The notes under the pieces: model-generated
What the model saw: the letters and a program-made list of their open reading frames with translations, nothing else
Database searches by the model: none
Told to the model about the DNA's origin: nothing
Assembly: GCF_005519465.1 (NCBI RefSeq)
Contig: NZ_CP027858.1
Coordinates: 4,712,001 to 4,776,000, forward strand
Source: Streptomyces clavuligerus
GTDB taxonomy: Bacteria > Actinomycetota > Actinomycetes > Streptomycetales > Streptomycetaceae
Direction: 5' to 3'
Length of the DNA: 64,000 nucleotides
Shown here: positions 50,278-59,232 of the stretch, piece after piece
Numbering within the stretch: the stretch's first letter is position 1
How the letters are laid out: each line of letters opens with the position of its first letter
Position numbers and translations under genes: made by a program

Positions 50278-51477
50278 TCAGGTACGGAACGGGCCCGTCA
50301 CCTCGTAGGTGATCCCGCCCGACGCGGAACCGCTCGTACCGCGCTGGCTGGAGAAGTACAGCCGGGAGCCGTCCGGTGAGAAGGCCGGGCCGGTGATCTC
50401 CGAGCCGGACTGCCCCTGGAGCCGCAGGAACGGCGCCACCACACCGCCCGGCGTGATCACACAGATGTCCATGCTGCCGCCGTCCTCCGCGACATACAGA
50501 TCGCCCGAGGCGCTGCCCGTCACATTGTCGACCCCGGTCAGCGGGGCGCCACCGCCGCCGATCAGCGAGTCGTCATAGGCCAGCTCATAGGTGGCGGACA
50601 GCAGGTTCAACTGCCAGACCCGGTTGTCGCCCTTGGTGGTGAACCACACGGTGTCGTCCGCGTAGTGGCAGCCCTCGCCGCCGTTGAACCGCTTCGCCCC
50701 CGCCACCTGGGAACGGGTCGCCGTCGGCGAGCCGTCGGGGTCGGGGATGTCCGTCCAGGTGAACGAGCCGGAGGCGGCGCTGCCCGCGGTGAGCACCTGG
50801 AGCCTGCCGGAGGAGAGGTCCCCCCAGGTGGTGGGGGTGAAGCGGTACAGGCAGCCGTTGGACTCGTCCTCCGTCAGATAGACCGTCCGCCGCACCGGGT
50901 CGGCCGCCGCCGCCTCGTGCTTGAAGCGGCCCATGGCGTCCCGCCGCACCGCCGCCCGCACCCCGAAGGGGTCGGTCTCGTAGACATACCCCCGGCTGAT
51001 CTCCTCGCAGGAGAGCCAGGTCTGCCAGGGGGTCGCCCCGCCCGCGCAGTTCAGCCGGGTGTCCGACAGGATGCGATAGGCGCCGGTGACCGTTCCCGAG
51101 GAGTCGAAGCGGACCGCGCCCGCGCCGCCCGCGGGGTCGATCTCCGAGTTGGAGACATAGATCCAGCCGCGCCCGTCGACGAAACAGGCCCCGCCGTCCG
51201 GTGCGCTGTGCCAGGTGTACGAGGAGTTCGCGACCCGCTGCCCCGAGCGGGCGATCACTCTGCCCGTGAAGCCGCGCGGGAGTTGCAGCCCCTGCGCGTC
51301 GGCCGCGCCGAGGGCGCCATAGGGCCCGGGGCCGGGCTGCGCGGGGGAGGCGTGGGCCGCCCCGCGCCAGAGGGAGCCGCCGAACGCGGCGGCCGAAACG
51401 CCGACGACCGCTGTGCGGAGCAGGCTCCGCCGGTGCAGTCCAGGACGGGGGAGGCCATGGTTTTCCTGAGGTTCCAC
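50278..51477 (-). CDS. PhoX-like (DUF839) exported protein
   Basis: 399 residues with a Tat-like signal (HRRSLLRTAVVGVSAAAFGG). Mature domain is a beta-propeller of the PhoX/DUF839 family: WLSCEEISRGYVYETDPFG, GRFKHEAAAADP, YLTEDES, EGCHYADD and YVAEDGGSM carry the acidic residues that bind Ca2+/Fe3+ in PhoX alkaline phosphatase. Therefore a secreted metal-dependent phosphatase or relative. GTG 51477 (VEPQENHG) is chosen because GGAG stands 8 bases before it; the frame extends to 51513. Confidence 0.85.
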   Translation of the reverse strand: MEPQENHGLPRPGLHRRSLLRTAVVGVSAAAFGGSLWRGAAHASPAQPGPGPYGALGAADAQGLQLPRGFTGRVIARSGQRVANSSYTWHSAPDGGACFVDGRGWIYVSNSEIDPAGGAGAVRFDSSGTVTGAYRILSDTRLNCAGGATPWQTWLSCEEISRGYVYETDPFGVRAAVRRDAMGRFKHEAAAADPVRRTVYLTEDESNGCLYRFTPTTWGDLSSGRLQVLTAGSAASGSFTWTDIPDPDGSPTATRSQVAGAKRFNGGEGCHYADDTVWFTTKGDNRVWQLNLLSATYELAYDDSLIGGGGAPLTGVDNVTGSASGDLYVAEDGGSMDICVITPGGVVAPFLRLQGQSGSEITGPAFSPDGSRLYFSSQRGTSGSASGGITYEVTGPFRT

Positions 51478-51736
51478 GCATCGCTCCAGGAGGCTGGTGA
51501 CCACCCGTGCCACCGGGCGGCGGCACGGGTCGCGCGACGAGGGAACCTAGCGGCGGATGATTGACGGAACGTCACATCGCGGTGACGGGCACCGGTCGGG
51601 GCCGGGAGGACTCGGTGTCCGCCCAGGCCCCGGAGGGCGCTCCGCCGCTGCTGGGAGGCTCCGCCGGGCCGAGGGGATTCGGCGCGCCCCCAGTATCCCG
51701 TGTCCCGCCGCCGGAGCCCGCGGCCCGGCGACCGCC

Positions 51737-53785
51737 TCAGGAGCGGCGGTCCCGGCGGGCGGCCCCGGCCCCGGAACCGCCTCCGGGGCCGTTCCCCGCT
51801 CCGTTCCCGGCTCCGCTCCCCGCTCCGTCGCCGACGCCCAGCCGGAAGCGCAGCCGGCAGATCACCGCCTCCGTGTCCCGCCGCACCGCGTGCGCCAGCA
51901 CCGCGCCGCGCTGGTTCTGGAGCAGCCGCTGCCACAGCCGCTCCGGCTCCACCTCCGGTATCAGCACCGTCACCCGGGTGTTCGGGTGGTACTTGTAGAT
52001 CCGCCGGACGTACTCCGACACCGGGCGCCCTATCGTCCGGTGCTCCGAGTGCAGCTCCACCAGCTCCACCCCCGGGTTCCACCGCTCCCAGTCCCGGCGC
52101 AGCGCCTGCGACGCCTCCCGGTCCTCCTGGTCCTGCTGATGGGTGACGGTCACCGCGCGCACCTCGTCCCCCAGCGAGACGGCGGCGTTCAGCGCCTCGC
52201 TCGTCAGCCGGGACAGATGCGACACGGGCACGATCACCAGCGAGCGGTCCCGGCGCGGGGCCTTCGGCACCCGGCCCAGCGCGATCCGCTCGTCGATCCG
52301 CCCGTACGCCCGGTGCACCCGTTCGAAGAGCAGGACGAGCGCGGGCAGCGCCACCACGACCAGCCAGGCGCCCTCGGTGAACTTGGTCGCGGTGACGACC
52401 ACCGCGCTGACCCCCGTCAGCAGCGCGCCCAGCCCGTTGAGCAGCGCCCGGGGCCGCCACCCCGGGGTGCGGTGGGTGCGCCAGTGGATCACCATGCCCG
52501 CCTGGCAGACGGTGAAGCCGACGAAGACGCCGATCGCGAAGAGCGGCACCAGGGTGTTGGTGTCGCCGCCGGAGAAGAGGAGGAGCAGCAGGGCGACGGC
52601 CGCCAGGGCGAGCACTCCGTGCCGGTGCACCTCGCGGTCGGCCTTCAGCCGGAAGACATGCGGCAGGAAGTTGTCCCGGGCCAGCAGCGACATCAGCACC
52701 GGCAGCGCGCCGAAGGAGGTGTTCGCGGCGAGCGCCAGCAGCACGACCGTGGCGAACTGCACCACATAGAAGCCCCAGTTGTGGCCGAGTGAGGCGTCCG
52801 CGAGCTGGGCCAGAACCGTGACACCCGCCACCGGCTGGATCTGGAAGCGCGCGATCAGGATCGACAGACCGATCAGCATCACTCCGAGCAGCGCGCCGAG
52901 CGCGACCTCCGTCCGCTGGGCCCGCCGGACGGCCGGGGCGCGGAACGACGGGACGGCGTTGGCGACCGCCTCCACCCCGGTCAGCGCGGAGCAGCCGGAG
53001 GCGAACGCCTTGAGCAGCAGCAGCGCGCCGACGGTGGTGGCGTCGCCCCCGAGGACGGCGGCGTGGCCCGCCGCCGTCTCGGTGGACACCGGCCCGTCCC
53101 GGAGGAGACCGACGGCGACGAGGGTGAGGATCGACCCCACGAAGACCGCCGTGGGCAGGATGAACGCCTTCGCCGAGTCGACGATCCCCCGCAGGTTCAC
53201 CCCGGTCACCAGCAGCAGCACCCCGAGGCACAGCCACAGCCGGTCGTCGTAGAGGGAGGGGAAGGCGGAGGTGAGCGCGGCGACGCCCGCCGTCACGGAG
53301 ACCGCCACGTTCAGGACATAGTCCAGGACCAGGGAGGCTGCGGCCACCAGCCCGGTGCGCCGCCCCAGATGGGTCCGGGCGACCGCGTACGCGCCGCCGC
53401 CGCCCGGGAAGGCGGCGATGACCTGACGGTACGAGGCCACCAGGACGGCCAGCAGCACCGCGATGGCGAGCGTCACCGGCAGGGTCCAGCCGAGCCCGGC
53501 GCCGCCCGCCGCGGCCAGGACGAGGACGATCGCCTCCGGGCCGTACGCGACCGACGCCATCGCGTCCAGGGACAGGGCCGCGAGCCCCTGCAACGAGGTG
53601 AGCCGGTGCCGCTCGCCCGGGGGGACCGGCGGGACCGGGGCCCGGTCCGGGGGCCCGCTCCGGGACGGGGACGCGCCCTCGGCCCGGAGCGGGCGGCTCC
53701 GCGGAAGTCCCTGGGCGCCCCGACGGCCGCCGCCCCGGGCCCCCGGGGTGCCGGGCGCTCCGGGAGGCGTGGAGAGAGTCGTCAT
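51737..53785 (-). CDS. APC permease, KimA-like potassium importer family
   Basis: 682 residues. After a disordered N-terminus, the transport domain has about 12 membrane segments and starts AALSLDAMASVAYGPEAIV, the SxDAxSSVAYG-like motif of Bacillus KimA. Other features: FPGGGGAYAVARTHLG, FASGCSALTGVEAVANAVP. The last 150 residues are a cytosolic universal-stress-like domain (RSLVIVPVSHLSRLT ... YHPNTRVTVLIPEVEPERL), also as in KimA. Probably imports K+ or amino acids with protons. ATG 53785 has GGAGGTCACC upstream; the C-terminus is a Gly/Ala repeat. Confidence 0.87.
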   Translation of the reverse strand: MTTLSTPPGAPGTPGARGGGRRGAQGLPRSRPLRAEGASPSRSGPPDRAPVPPVPPGERHRLTSLQGLAALSLDAMASVAYGPEAIVLVLAAAGGAGLGWTLPVTLAIAVLLAVLVASYRQVIAAFPGGGGAYAVARTHLGRRTGLVAAASLVLDYVLNVAVSVTAGVAALTSAFPSLYDDRLWLCLGVLLLVTGVNLRGIVDSAKAFILPTAVFVGSILTLVAVGLLRDGPVSTETAAGHAAVLGGDATTVGALLLLKAFASGCSALTGVEAVANAVPSFRAPAVRRAQRTEVALGALLGVMLIGLSILIARFQIQPVAGVTVLAQLADASLGHNWGFYVVQFATVVLLALAANTSFGALPVLMSLLARDNFLPHVFRLKADREVHRHGVLALAAVALLLLLFSGGDTNTLVPLFAIGVFVGFTVCQAGMVIHWRTHRTPGWRPRALLNGLGALLTGVSAVVVTATKFTEGAWLVVVALPALVLLFERVHRAYGRIDERIALGRVPKAPRRDRSLVIVPVSHLSRLTSEALNAAVSLGDEVRAVTVTHQQDQEDREASQALRRDWERWNPGVELVELHSEHRTIGRPVSEYVRRIYKYHPNTRVTVLIPEVEPERLWQRLLQNQRGAVLAHAVRRDTEAVICRLRFRLGVGDGAGSGAGNGAGNGPGGGSGAGAARRDRRS

Positions 53786-54022
53786 CGTGCGGTGACCTCC
53801 GGTGGGGAAGACCCGGGGCGCGGTCCGGCGGGTCGGGCTGTGTTCCTGTGTGTGGGCAGCCCCAGCGTGCGGGCGCCCGTTTCGCCGTACGTGCCCTCTT
53901 GTCGTGTCCCTTGCGCCAAAGGGGCGGGTCTTCACACGACGTTGACGCGAGGTGTAGAAATCCCGTCAGCACTTGCCGGTGTCGCGGACAGCGGAGGGCG
54001 CCGGGGCCTAGCGTTCCTCCTC

Positions 54023-54613
54023 ATGGAGAGCGCGAGAAACGGCAGCGGGAACGGGAACGAGAACGGCTGCGGCGGCGCCGGGGACACAGGCGCCCCGGGC
54101 GGGCCGGTGCTCGCCGAGGACCAGCGGTGGGTGCACGATCTGTGGGCCGCCGCGTTCTGCGCGCTGAACCTCTTCGTCCTCCTCCATGTGGTCGACCTCT
54201 GCGCGGGTGAACTGGGCGCGGGGCGCTCCGCCCTGTGGACCGCCCTCTCCCTGACCCTCTTCGTCGTCCTCTTCCCGCCCCGGGTGACGGCGGGCCGCAA
54301 CTGGCTCTGTGTCCGCGGGCTGTTCCGCGAACGCCGGGTGAGCACCGATCTGCTCACCCAGGTCGCCCGGCGGGAGGGCGTGTCCCAGCGGATCGTGCTG
54401 CGGGACGCCCGGGGCGGCCGGGTCGAACTGGACCCGACCACCCTCACCGGCAATCCGCTGCTCTGGCACGAACTCGACCTCGGGGCGCGCAAGGCGCGGC
54501 AGAGCGGGCTGCTGGGCACCGGGTCCGCGGTGCTCCAGCGGCTCGCGGACCGGGTCGCCCGGCTGGAGTCGGACGCGGCCCGCGCGGTCTTCGACGCGTC
54601 GGGGCTGCGCTGA
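54023..54613 (+). CDS. Membrane protein of unknown function
   Basis: 196 residues. Asn/Gly-rich start, then two hydrophobic segments (about 41-60 LWAAAFCALNLFVLLHVVDL and 69-87 ALWTALSLTLFVVLFPP) and a cytosolic PH-like part (LCVRGLFRERRVSTDLLTQV, with GRVELDPTTLTGNP), resembling bacterial PH-domain membrane proteins. ATG 54023 follows CCTCCTC and lacks a strong ribosome site. Divergent from the permease gene; not recognised as a named family. Confidence 0.7.
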   Translation: MESARNGSGNGNENGCGGAGDTGAPGGPVLAEDQRWVHDLWAAAFCALNLFVLLHVVDLCAGELGAGRSALWTALSLTLFVVLFPPRVTAGRNWLCVRGLFRERRVSTDLLTQVARREGVSQRIVLRDARGGRVELDPTTLTGNPLLWHELDLGARKARQSGLLGTGSAVLQRLADRVARLESDAARAVFDASGLR

Positions 54614-54637
54614 GGGGTGCGCCGGGCCCGTCGGCCG

Positions 54638-55603
54638 TCAGCGCCTGTCGGTCCCGGTCGGCCGGTGGCCGCCGCCGACCGGTGCGAGACCCTCGTACAC
54701 CACGCCCGTCAACCGTTCGGACGCCGCCCACAGCCGTTCGCCCGCCGCGTCGTCGAGGGTCCACGCCGCGCGCCAGGAGGGGGCGGGGGTGCCGCGCCAG
54801 CCCAGCAGGGAGGGGCCGGTGAAGGAGTCGGGCCGGACGCCCGGTGCCGTCGCCGCGTGCAGGACGGGCAGCGCTCCCGCCGACGCGGACTGCGCCACCG
54901 CCGCGTTGACGAGCCGGGCCAGGCCCGTCGCGAACCGCCGCCCCTCCATCCGGGGGGCCGTCGTCTGGAGCCCGGTGTCGGCGTACCCGGGGTGCGCGGA
55001 GGCCGCCACGAGGCCGGAGCCCGCCGCGGCGAGCCGCCGGGCCAGCTCATGGGTGAAGAGGAGGTTCGCCGCCTTGGAGCGGCCGTAGGCGGTCCAGCGG
55101 CCGTAGCGGCGCTCGCTGTTGAGATCGGCCGGGTCCGGCCGGGCCAGGCCGTGCAGCAGGCTGGAGACGGTGACCACCCGTGCGCCCGGGGTACCGAGCA
55201 GCCGGGGCAGCAGCAGCCCGGTGAGCGCGAAGTGCCCCAGGTGGTTGACGCCCATCTGGGTCTCGAAGCCGTCGGTGGTACGGCCGCGGGGCAGGGCCAT
55301 CACCCCGGCGTTGTCGACGAGCAGATCGAGCCGTTCACCGGGGAGCCCGTCGGCGAACGCCCGTACCGACGCGAGGTCGGCCAGGTCCAGCCGCCGGAAC
55401 TCCGCGTCGGCGCCCGGCAGCGCGGCCCTGATCCGTGCCGCGGCCTCCCGGCCGCGCTCCGGGCTGCGGCAGGCGAGCACCACCCGTGCGCCCCCGCGGG
55501 CCAGTTCACGGGCGGTGATCAGACCGATGCCGCTGTTGGCCCCGGTGACCACCGCCGTACGTCCCCGCTGGTCCCCCATGTCGCTGCCGCGCCGATCGGC
55601 CAT
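54638..55603 (-). CDS. Short-chain dehydrogenase/reductase
   Basis: 321-residue NAD(P)-dependent Rossmann oxidoreductase, close to the retinol dehydrogenase/protochlorophyllide reductase-like branch by its ACRSPERG motif. Cofactor motif TGANSGIG (about 17-24), NNAG-equivalent VDNAGVMA, Ser in VSSLLHG and active-site YGRSKAANL. Substrate unknown. ATG 55603 has GAAGGGCGGGG upstream; ATG 55579 is alternative. It converges with the membrane-protein gene. Confidence 0.9.
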   Translation of the reverse strand: MADRRGSDMGDQRGRTAVVTGANSGIGLITARELARGGARVVLACRSPERGREAAARIRAALPGADAEFRRLDLADLASVRAFADGLPGERLDLLVDNAGVMALPRGRTTDGFETQMGVNHLGHFALTGLLLPRLLGTPGARVVTVSSLLHGLARPDPADLNSERRYGRWTAYGRSKAANLLFTHELARRLAAAGSGLVAASAHPGYADTGLQTTAPRMEGRRFATGLARLVNAAVAQSASAGALPVLHAATAPGVRPDSFTGPSLLGWRGTPAPSWRAAWTLDDAAGERLWAASERLTGVVYEGLAPVGGGHRPTGTDRR

Positions 55604-55990
55604 CGCCCCGCCCTTCGGGAAGTGTCCGGACGCCCGGCCCGGCGGCCGGTCCGGACGCACACGTTAGGAGGCGCGGGCCCCGGGTTCCACTCCGCGCGTG
55701 CGGAGAACGGTACGGACGGCCGGATCGCCGGCGGCAGCGGCCGGTGCGGGCGGTGCCGCCGGTACGGGCCCTGCGGCCGGTGCGGCTCCTGCGGCCGGTG
55801 CGGCCCACGCCGCCCACGCCGACCGCCGCCGCCCGTACGGCTCGCGTACGGCTCGCGCGCCGAAAGCGAGAGGCGGGGCCGCCGGGCACGACCTAGGGTG
55901 GCCCTCCCGCGTTGAACGCGTGGTGAACCTGGAGGAGGTGGGACCGGTGAACCGTTGGTACCGGCGGAGTGCTCCCGAAAGGTCTCGTCC
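55604..55990. other. 387-bp divergent promoter region with GC-rich repeats
   Basis: Holds irregular copies of an approximately 18-bp GCGGCCGGTGCGG motif (55735-55805), giving Ala/Gly-rich open frames that I do not believe are genes. The segment 55900-55990 should contain the promoter for the methyltransferase gene. Confidence 0.5.
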
Positions 55991-56935
55991 ATGTCGTTCC
56001 CTCCCGTCTTCTCCCCTGTCTCCACCCCTTGTGCGCCAGCCCCCTCCCGCGACGGGATCGTCGCCGTGCTCCGCGCGGCGGGCTGCGTCTTCGCCGAGGA
56101 CGAGGCCGCGCTGCTGCTCGCCGGGGCGCCGTCCCCCGCCGGTCTGACCGAGCTGGTCGCCCGGCGGGGCTCCGGCGAACCCCTGGAACACGTCCTCGGC
56201 TGGGCCGCCTTCCGGGGCGGACGGTTCGCGGTGGACCCCGGCGTCTTCGTCCCCCGTCCGCGCAGCGCCTTCCTCGTCGAACGGGCGCTGGCGCTGGCCC
56301 CCGGGGCGGGCGCCGTCGTCGTCGATCTGTGCTGCGGCTCCGGAGCGCTGGGCGCGGCGCTGACGGCGGAGCTGGGCGGCGCCGAACTGCACGCCGCGGA
56401 CATCGACCCGGCGGCCGTGCGCTGCGCCCGCCGCAATGTCCGCGCCCTGGGCGGAACGGTGTACGAGGGCGACCTCTGCGCACCGCTCCCGGACCGGCTG
56501 CGCGGCCGGGTCGACGTCCTGCTGGCCAATGTGCCCTATGTCCCCACCGGGGAGATCGCCCTGCTGCCGGCCGAGGCCCGCGTCCACGAGGCGGCCATCG
56601 CCCTCGACGGCGGAACGGACGGCCTCGACGTCCTGCGCCGGGTGGCGGCGGAGGCGGGCCGCTGGCTCGCCCCCGGAGGCTCCCTGCTCTTCGAGACGGG
56701 GGAACGGCAGTCGGCGCGGGCGGCACGGATCGTCCGGCGGGCCGGGCTGGCGGCGCGGGTGGCCCGTTCCGAGGAGTGGTCCGCGACGGTGGTGACCGGG
56801 ACGGTGGTGAGCGGGCGCGGCCCACTGGCGGGACGCGGGGCCGGGCGGGGTGAGCGGCCAGCTGACGGGCCGCACGGCCGCGGGGGACCGGGCCGGGAAC
56901 CAAGATCGATGGACGCAGCGCCCGCCGCTCCTTAG
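55991..56935 (+). CDS. PrmC-related N5-glutamine methyltransferase-like protein
   Basis: 314 residues of the HemK/PrmC-related group. The N-terminal helical domain (about 15-80) ends in LGWAAFRGG; the SAM-binding motif is VVVDLCCGSGALGAAL (about 110-125). The substrate motif, NPPY in true PrmC, is NVPY in LLANVPYVPTGE (about 175-185). A separate PrmC-related family with this change is known, with no proven substrate. The last 45 residues are Gly/Arg-rich and disordered. Start ATG 55991 (MSFPPVF). Confidence 0.86.
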   Translation: MSFPPVFSPVSTPCAPAPSRDGIVAVLRAAGCVFAEDEAALLLAGAPSPAGLTELVARRGSGEPLEHVLGWAAFRGGRFAVDPGVFVPRPRSAFLVERALALAPGAGAVVVDLCCGSGALGAALTAELGGAELHAADIDPAAVRCARRNVRALGGTVYEGDLCAPLPDRLRGRVDVLLANVPYVPTGEIALLPAEARVHEAAIALDGGTDGLDVLRRVAAEAGRWLAPGGSLLFETGERQSARAARIVRRAGLAARVARSEEWSATVVTGTVVSGRGPLAGRGAGRGERPADGPHGRGGPGREPRSMDAAPAAP

Positions 56936-56944
56936 GGTCGGTCC

Positions 56945-57730
56945 GTGCCCGACATATCGCTGACCACGCTGTTTCTGCTCGTACTCGCCGCCGCGGCGGC
57001 AGGCTGGATCGACGCGGTCGTGGGAGGCGGCGGGCTGCTCCTCCTCCCCGCGCTGCTCCTCGGCCTCCCGCAGGCACCGGCCGCCCATGTCCTCGGCACC
57101 AACAAGGCGGTGGCCATCGTGGGAACGACGGGCGCCGCCGTGACCTTTCTGCGGAAGGCCCGCGTCGACGTCCGCACGGCGGCACGGATCGGGCTGGCCG
57201 CGCTCGCCGGGTCGACGGCCGGGGCGTTCTTCGCGGCGGGCATCAGCAGCGAGGTACTCCGGCCGGTGATCATGGCGGTACTGCTGGGCGTAGCGGCCTT
57301 TGTGCTGCTGCGCCCCGGTTTCGGTGCGGTGCCGCAGGAGCGGCGGCGTGCCGTGACCCGGGCCCGGACGGTGTTCGCCATCGTCGTGGTGGGCGGTGGC
57401 ATCGGCTTCTACGACGGCCTCTTCGGGCCGGGCACCGGCACCTTCCTGGTGCTGGCGCTCACCGCCGTCCTCCACCTCGACCTGGTGACGGCCTCGGCCA
57501 CCGCGAAGATCGTCAATGTCTGCACCAACGCCGGGGCGCTGGCGATGTTCGCCTTCCAGGGCTCGGTGCTCTGGCAGCTCGCCGCCGTGCTCGCGGTGTT
57601 CAACCTGCTGGGCGCGACGGTCGGGGCGCGGATGGCGCTGAAGCGGGGGAGCGGGTTCGTCCGGGGGGTGCTGCTGACGGTGGTCCTGGCGCTGGTGGCG
57701 AGGCTGGCGTTCGACCAGTGGGCGTCGTGA
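56945..57730 (+). CDS. TauE/SafE family sulfite/sulfonate exporter-like permease
   Basis: 261 residues with about eight membrane segments in two inverted halves; each half starts with a Gly-rich motif (AGWIDAVVGGGGLLLLPAL near 20 and GGIGFYDGLFGPGTGTFLV near 155). This is the TSUP/TauE/SafE pattern for export of sulfite or organosulfonates. GTG 56945 is 9 bp after the methyltransferase stop, so the two are probably one transcript. Confidence 0.93.
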   Translation: MPDISLTTLFLLVLAAAAAGWIDAVVGGGGLLLLPALLLGLPQAPAAHVLGTNKAVAIVGTTGAAVTFLRKARVDVRTAARIGLAALAGSTAGAFFAAGISSEVLRPVIMAVLLGVAAFVLLRPGFGAVPQERRRAVTRARTVFAIVVVGGGIGFYDGLFGPGTGTFLVLALTAVLHLDLVTASATAKIVNVCTNAGALAMFAFQGSVLWQLAAVLAVFNLLGATVGARMALKRGSGFVRGVLLTVVLALVARLAFDQWAS

Positions 57731-57960
57731 GCGCGGGTGGGTGTCGTGAGCGCGGGTGGGTGTCGTGAGCCGGTGGGCGTCGTGGCCGGGGCCCACCGGC
57801 ATCGGGCAGCCCACCGGCACCGGATGTCCCACAGGCACTGGATGTCCCACTGGCACCTGAGCAGCTCACCGGTCCGGGCAGCTCATACCGGCACTGCCCG
57901 GCCCACCGGGCCCATTCGTCCCACCGGGCGGTCCCATCCGTCCCACCGGCCCTGTGCGAA
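57724..57960. repeat. Degenerate 18-19 bp minisatellite
   Basis: GTCGTGAGCGCGGGTGGGT recurs at 19-bp spacing from 57724 (two to three copies), overlapping the TauE stop. It continues into about nine degenerate CCCACCGGCACCGG-like units to 57960. On the minus strand these would read as PVGH repeats. No gene is supported. Confidence 0.75.
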
Positions 57961-57964
57961 CGGC

Positions 57965-58582
57965 TCACCGCACGCCGGTGAGATGGGCGTAGGCGACTAC
58001 GTTCCCCCGGTAGCCGCCCTTCCGGCTGAACCCCCCGCCGCAGGTGATCACCCGTAGCTCGGCCCGGCCCCGGGACCCGTACACCCGGTCGTCCGGGAAC
58101 TCCTCCGCCTCGTACACCTCGATCGCGTCGATCGTGAACACGGCGGTGCGGCCGTCGCGGCGGGAGATCTCGATCCGGTTGCCCTTGTGCAGGGCGCCGA
58201 GGCCGTAGAAGACGGCGGGGCCCCGGGCGTTGTCCACATGTCCGGCGACGACGGCGGTGCCGGACGCCCCCGGCGCGGGGCCGCCCCGGTACCAGCCCGC
58301 GAGATTGCGCTCGGCGGCGGGCGGCACCTCCAGACTGCCGTCCCGGGCGAGCCCCAGGCCCATGAGGGGGGTGTCGACGTCGATGTAGGGGATGCGCAGC
58401 CGCTGCGGCGCGGACGGGGGGAGCGGGTCGGCGGCGGCCGCTGCGGAGCCGAGGGGGCCCGAGGCGAAGGACTGGTCGGCGGACGGGACCGGCGGGGTGA
58501 TGTCCCGTGCGCCGTTCTGCACCAGCCACCCGCCCGTGCAGACGGCGATGACGAGACACCAGCCCATGGCCTTGTCGTTCAT
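57965..58582 (-). CDS. Class F sortase
   Basis: 205-residue membrane-anchored transpeptidase. N-terminal membrane segment (MGWCLVIAVCTGGWLV, about 6-21), then Pro/Ala linker and the sortase beta-barrel: RLRIPYIDVDTPL, catalytic His in VVAGHVDNARG (about 116), catalytic Cys in LRVITCGGGF (about 183), and Arg in GGYRGNVVAYA (about 196). The length and ITCGG signature are those of class F. ATG 58582 has GGAGAG upstream. Next to a small surface protein gene transcribed in the same direction. Confidence 0.92.
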   Translation of the reverse strand: MNDKAMGWCLVIAVCTGGWLVQNGARDITPPVPSADQSFASGPLGSAAAAADPLPPSAPQRLRIPYIDVDTPLMGLGLARDGSLEVPPAAERNLAGWYRGGPAPGASGTAVVAGHVDNARGPAVFYGLGALHKGNRIEISRRDGRTAVFTIDAIEVYEAEEFPDDRVYGSRGRAELRVITCGGGFSRKGGYRGNVVAYAHLTGVR

Positions 58583-58803
58583 CGGTCCTCAGCTCTCCGG
58601 ATCGGCGGCCCTTCCGGTCGGCAGCCCTCCGGATCGGAGGCTCCCGGATCGGAGGCTCCCGGGCCGGAAGCTCCCCGGCCGGAGGTTTTCCGGAGCGGAC
58701 GGGGCGGGCGGTCCGGACGAGGGGAAGTCCCCCGTTCCCCGGCGGGCCGGCCGGGAAACGGGGGACGGGCGGGCACGGACACATGGCCCCGGGGCCGCAT
58801 CCG

Positions 58804-59232
58804 TCAGCCGCTCTGCGCGCCGCTCGCCCGGCGTCGCAGCAGCAGGGTCCCGCCGGCGGCGGCAGCGGCCAGGACGGCCACCCCCGCCGCGACCTGCCCG
58901 GAGTCGGGGCCGACACTGCCCCCGATCCCGGTACGGACATGACCGCTGGGCTGCTGGTGGTGCTGCCCCTGGTTGATCTGTCCCTGGCCCTGGTTCCGGC
59001 CTTCGCCCTCACCCTGGCCCTGGCCCTGACCCTCGCCACGCCCTTCGTTTTCGCCGTAGCGGGAGTCGGACTCGATGTCGTTCTTGTTGCTGTACGGGTC
59101 CGGGACGTCCTCGACCTGTCCCGTCGCCGCAGCGGTGTACGCCCCCGGCGCGGCATACGCCCCGGGGGCCCCGAAGCCTATGGTGGCGACCACCACTACG
59201 GTTGAGGACAGCAGGCGGACGGTGGTGCGCAT
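58804..59232 (-). CDS. Sortase-linked small surface protein with Gly/Gln/Glu repeat
   Basis: 142 residues. Signal peptide MRTTVRLLSSTVVVVATIGF with cleavage near AYA/APGA. The centre has an imperfect repeat of GQ and GE (about 68-90). The C-terminus has a membrane segment (VAAGVAVLAAAAAGGTLLL) and an RRR tail, like a cell-wall sorting signal, but no LPxTG-like motif; the preceding residues are GGSVGPDSGQ. It lies 221 bp upstream of, and reads into, the class F sortase gene, so it may be its partner or substrate. Confidence 0.78.
   Translation of the reverse strand: MRTTVRLLSSTVVVVATIGFGAPGAYAAPGAYTAAATGQVEDVPDPYSNKNDIESDSRYGENEGRGEGQGQGQGEGEGRNQGQGQINQGQHHQQPSGHVRTGIGGSVGPDSGQVAAGVAVLAAAAAGGTLLLRRRASGAQSG

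Noticed and set aside
55698..56147. Ala/Gly-rich small secreted protein
   Set aside because: No signal peptide or ribosome site; the repeats are intergenic and the frame runs into the methyltransferase gene.
55664..57856. 730-residue minus-strand frame over the methyltransferase and TauE genes
   Set aside because: Begins in the minisatellite and is low-complexity; overlapped genes have clear motifs on the plus strand.
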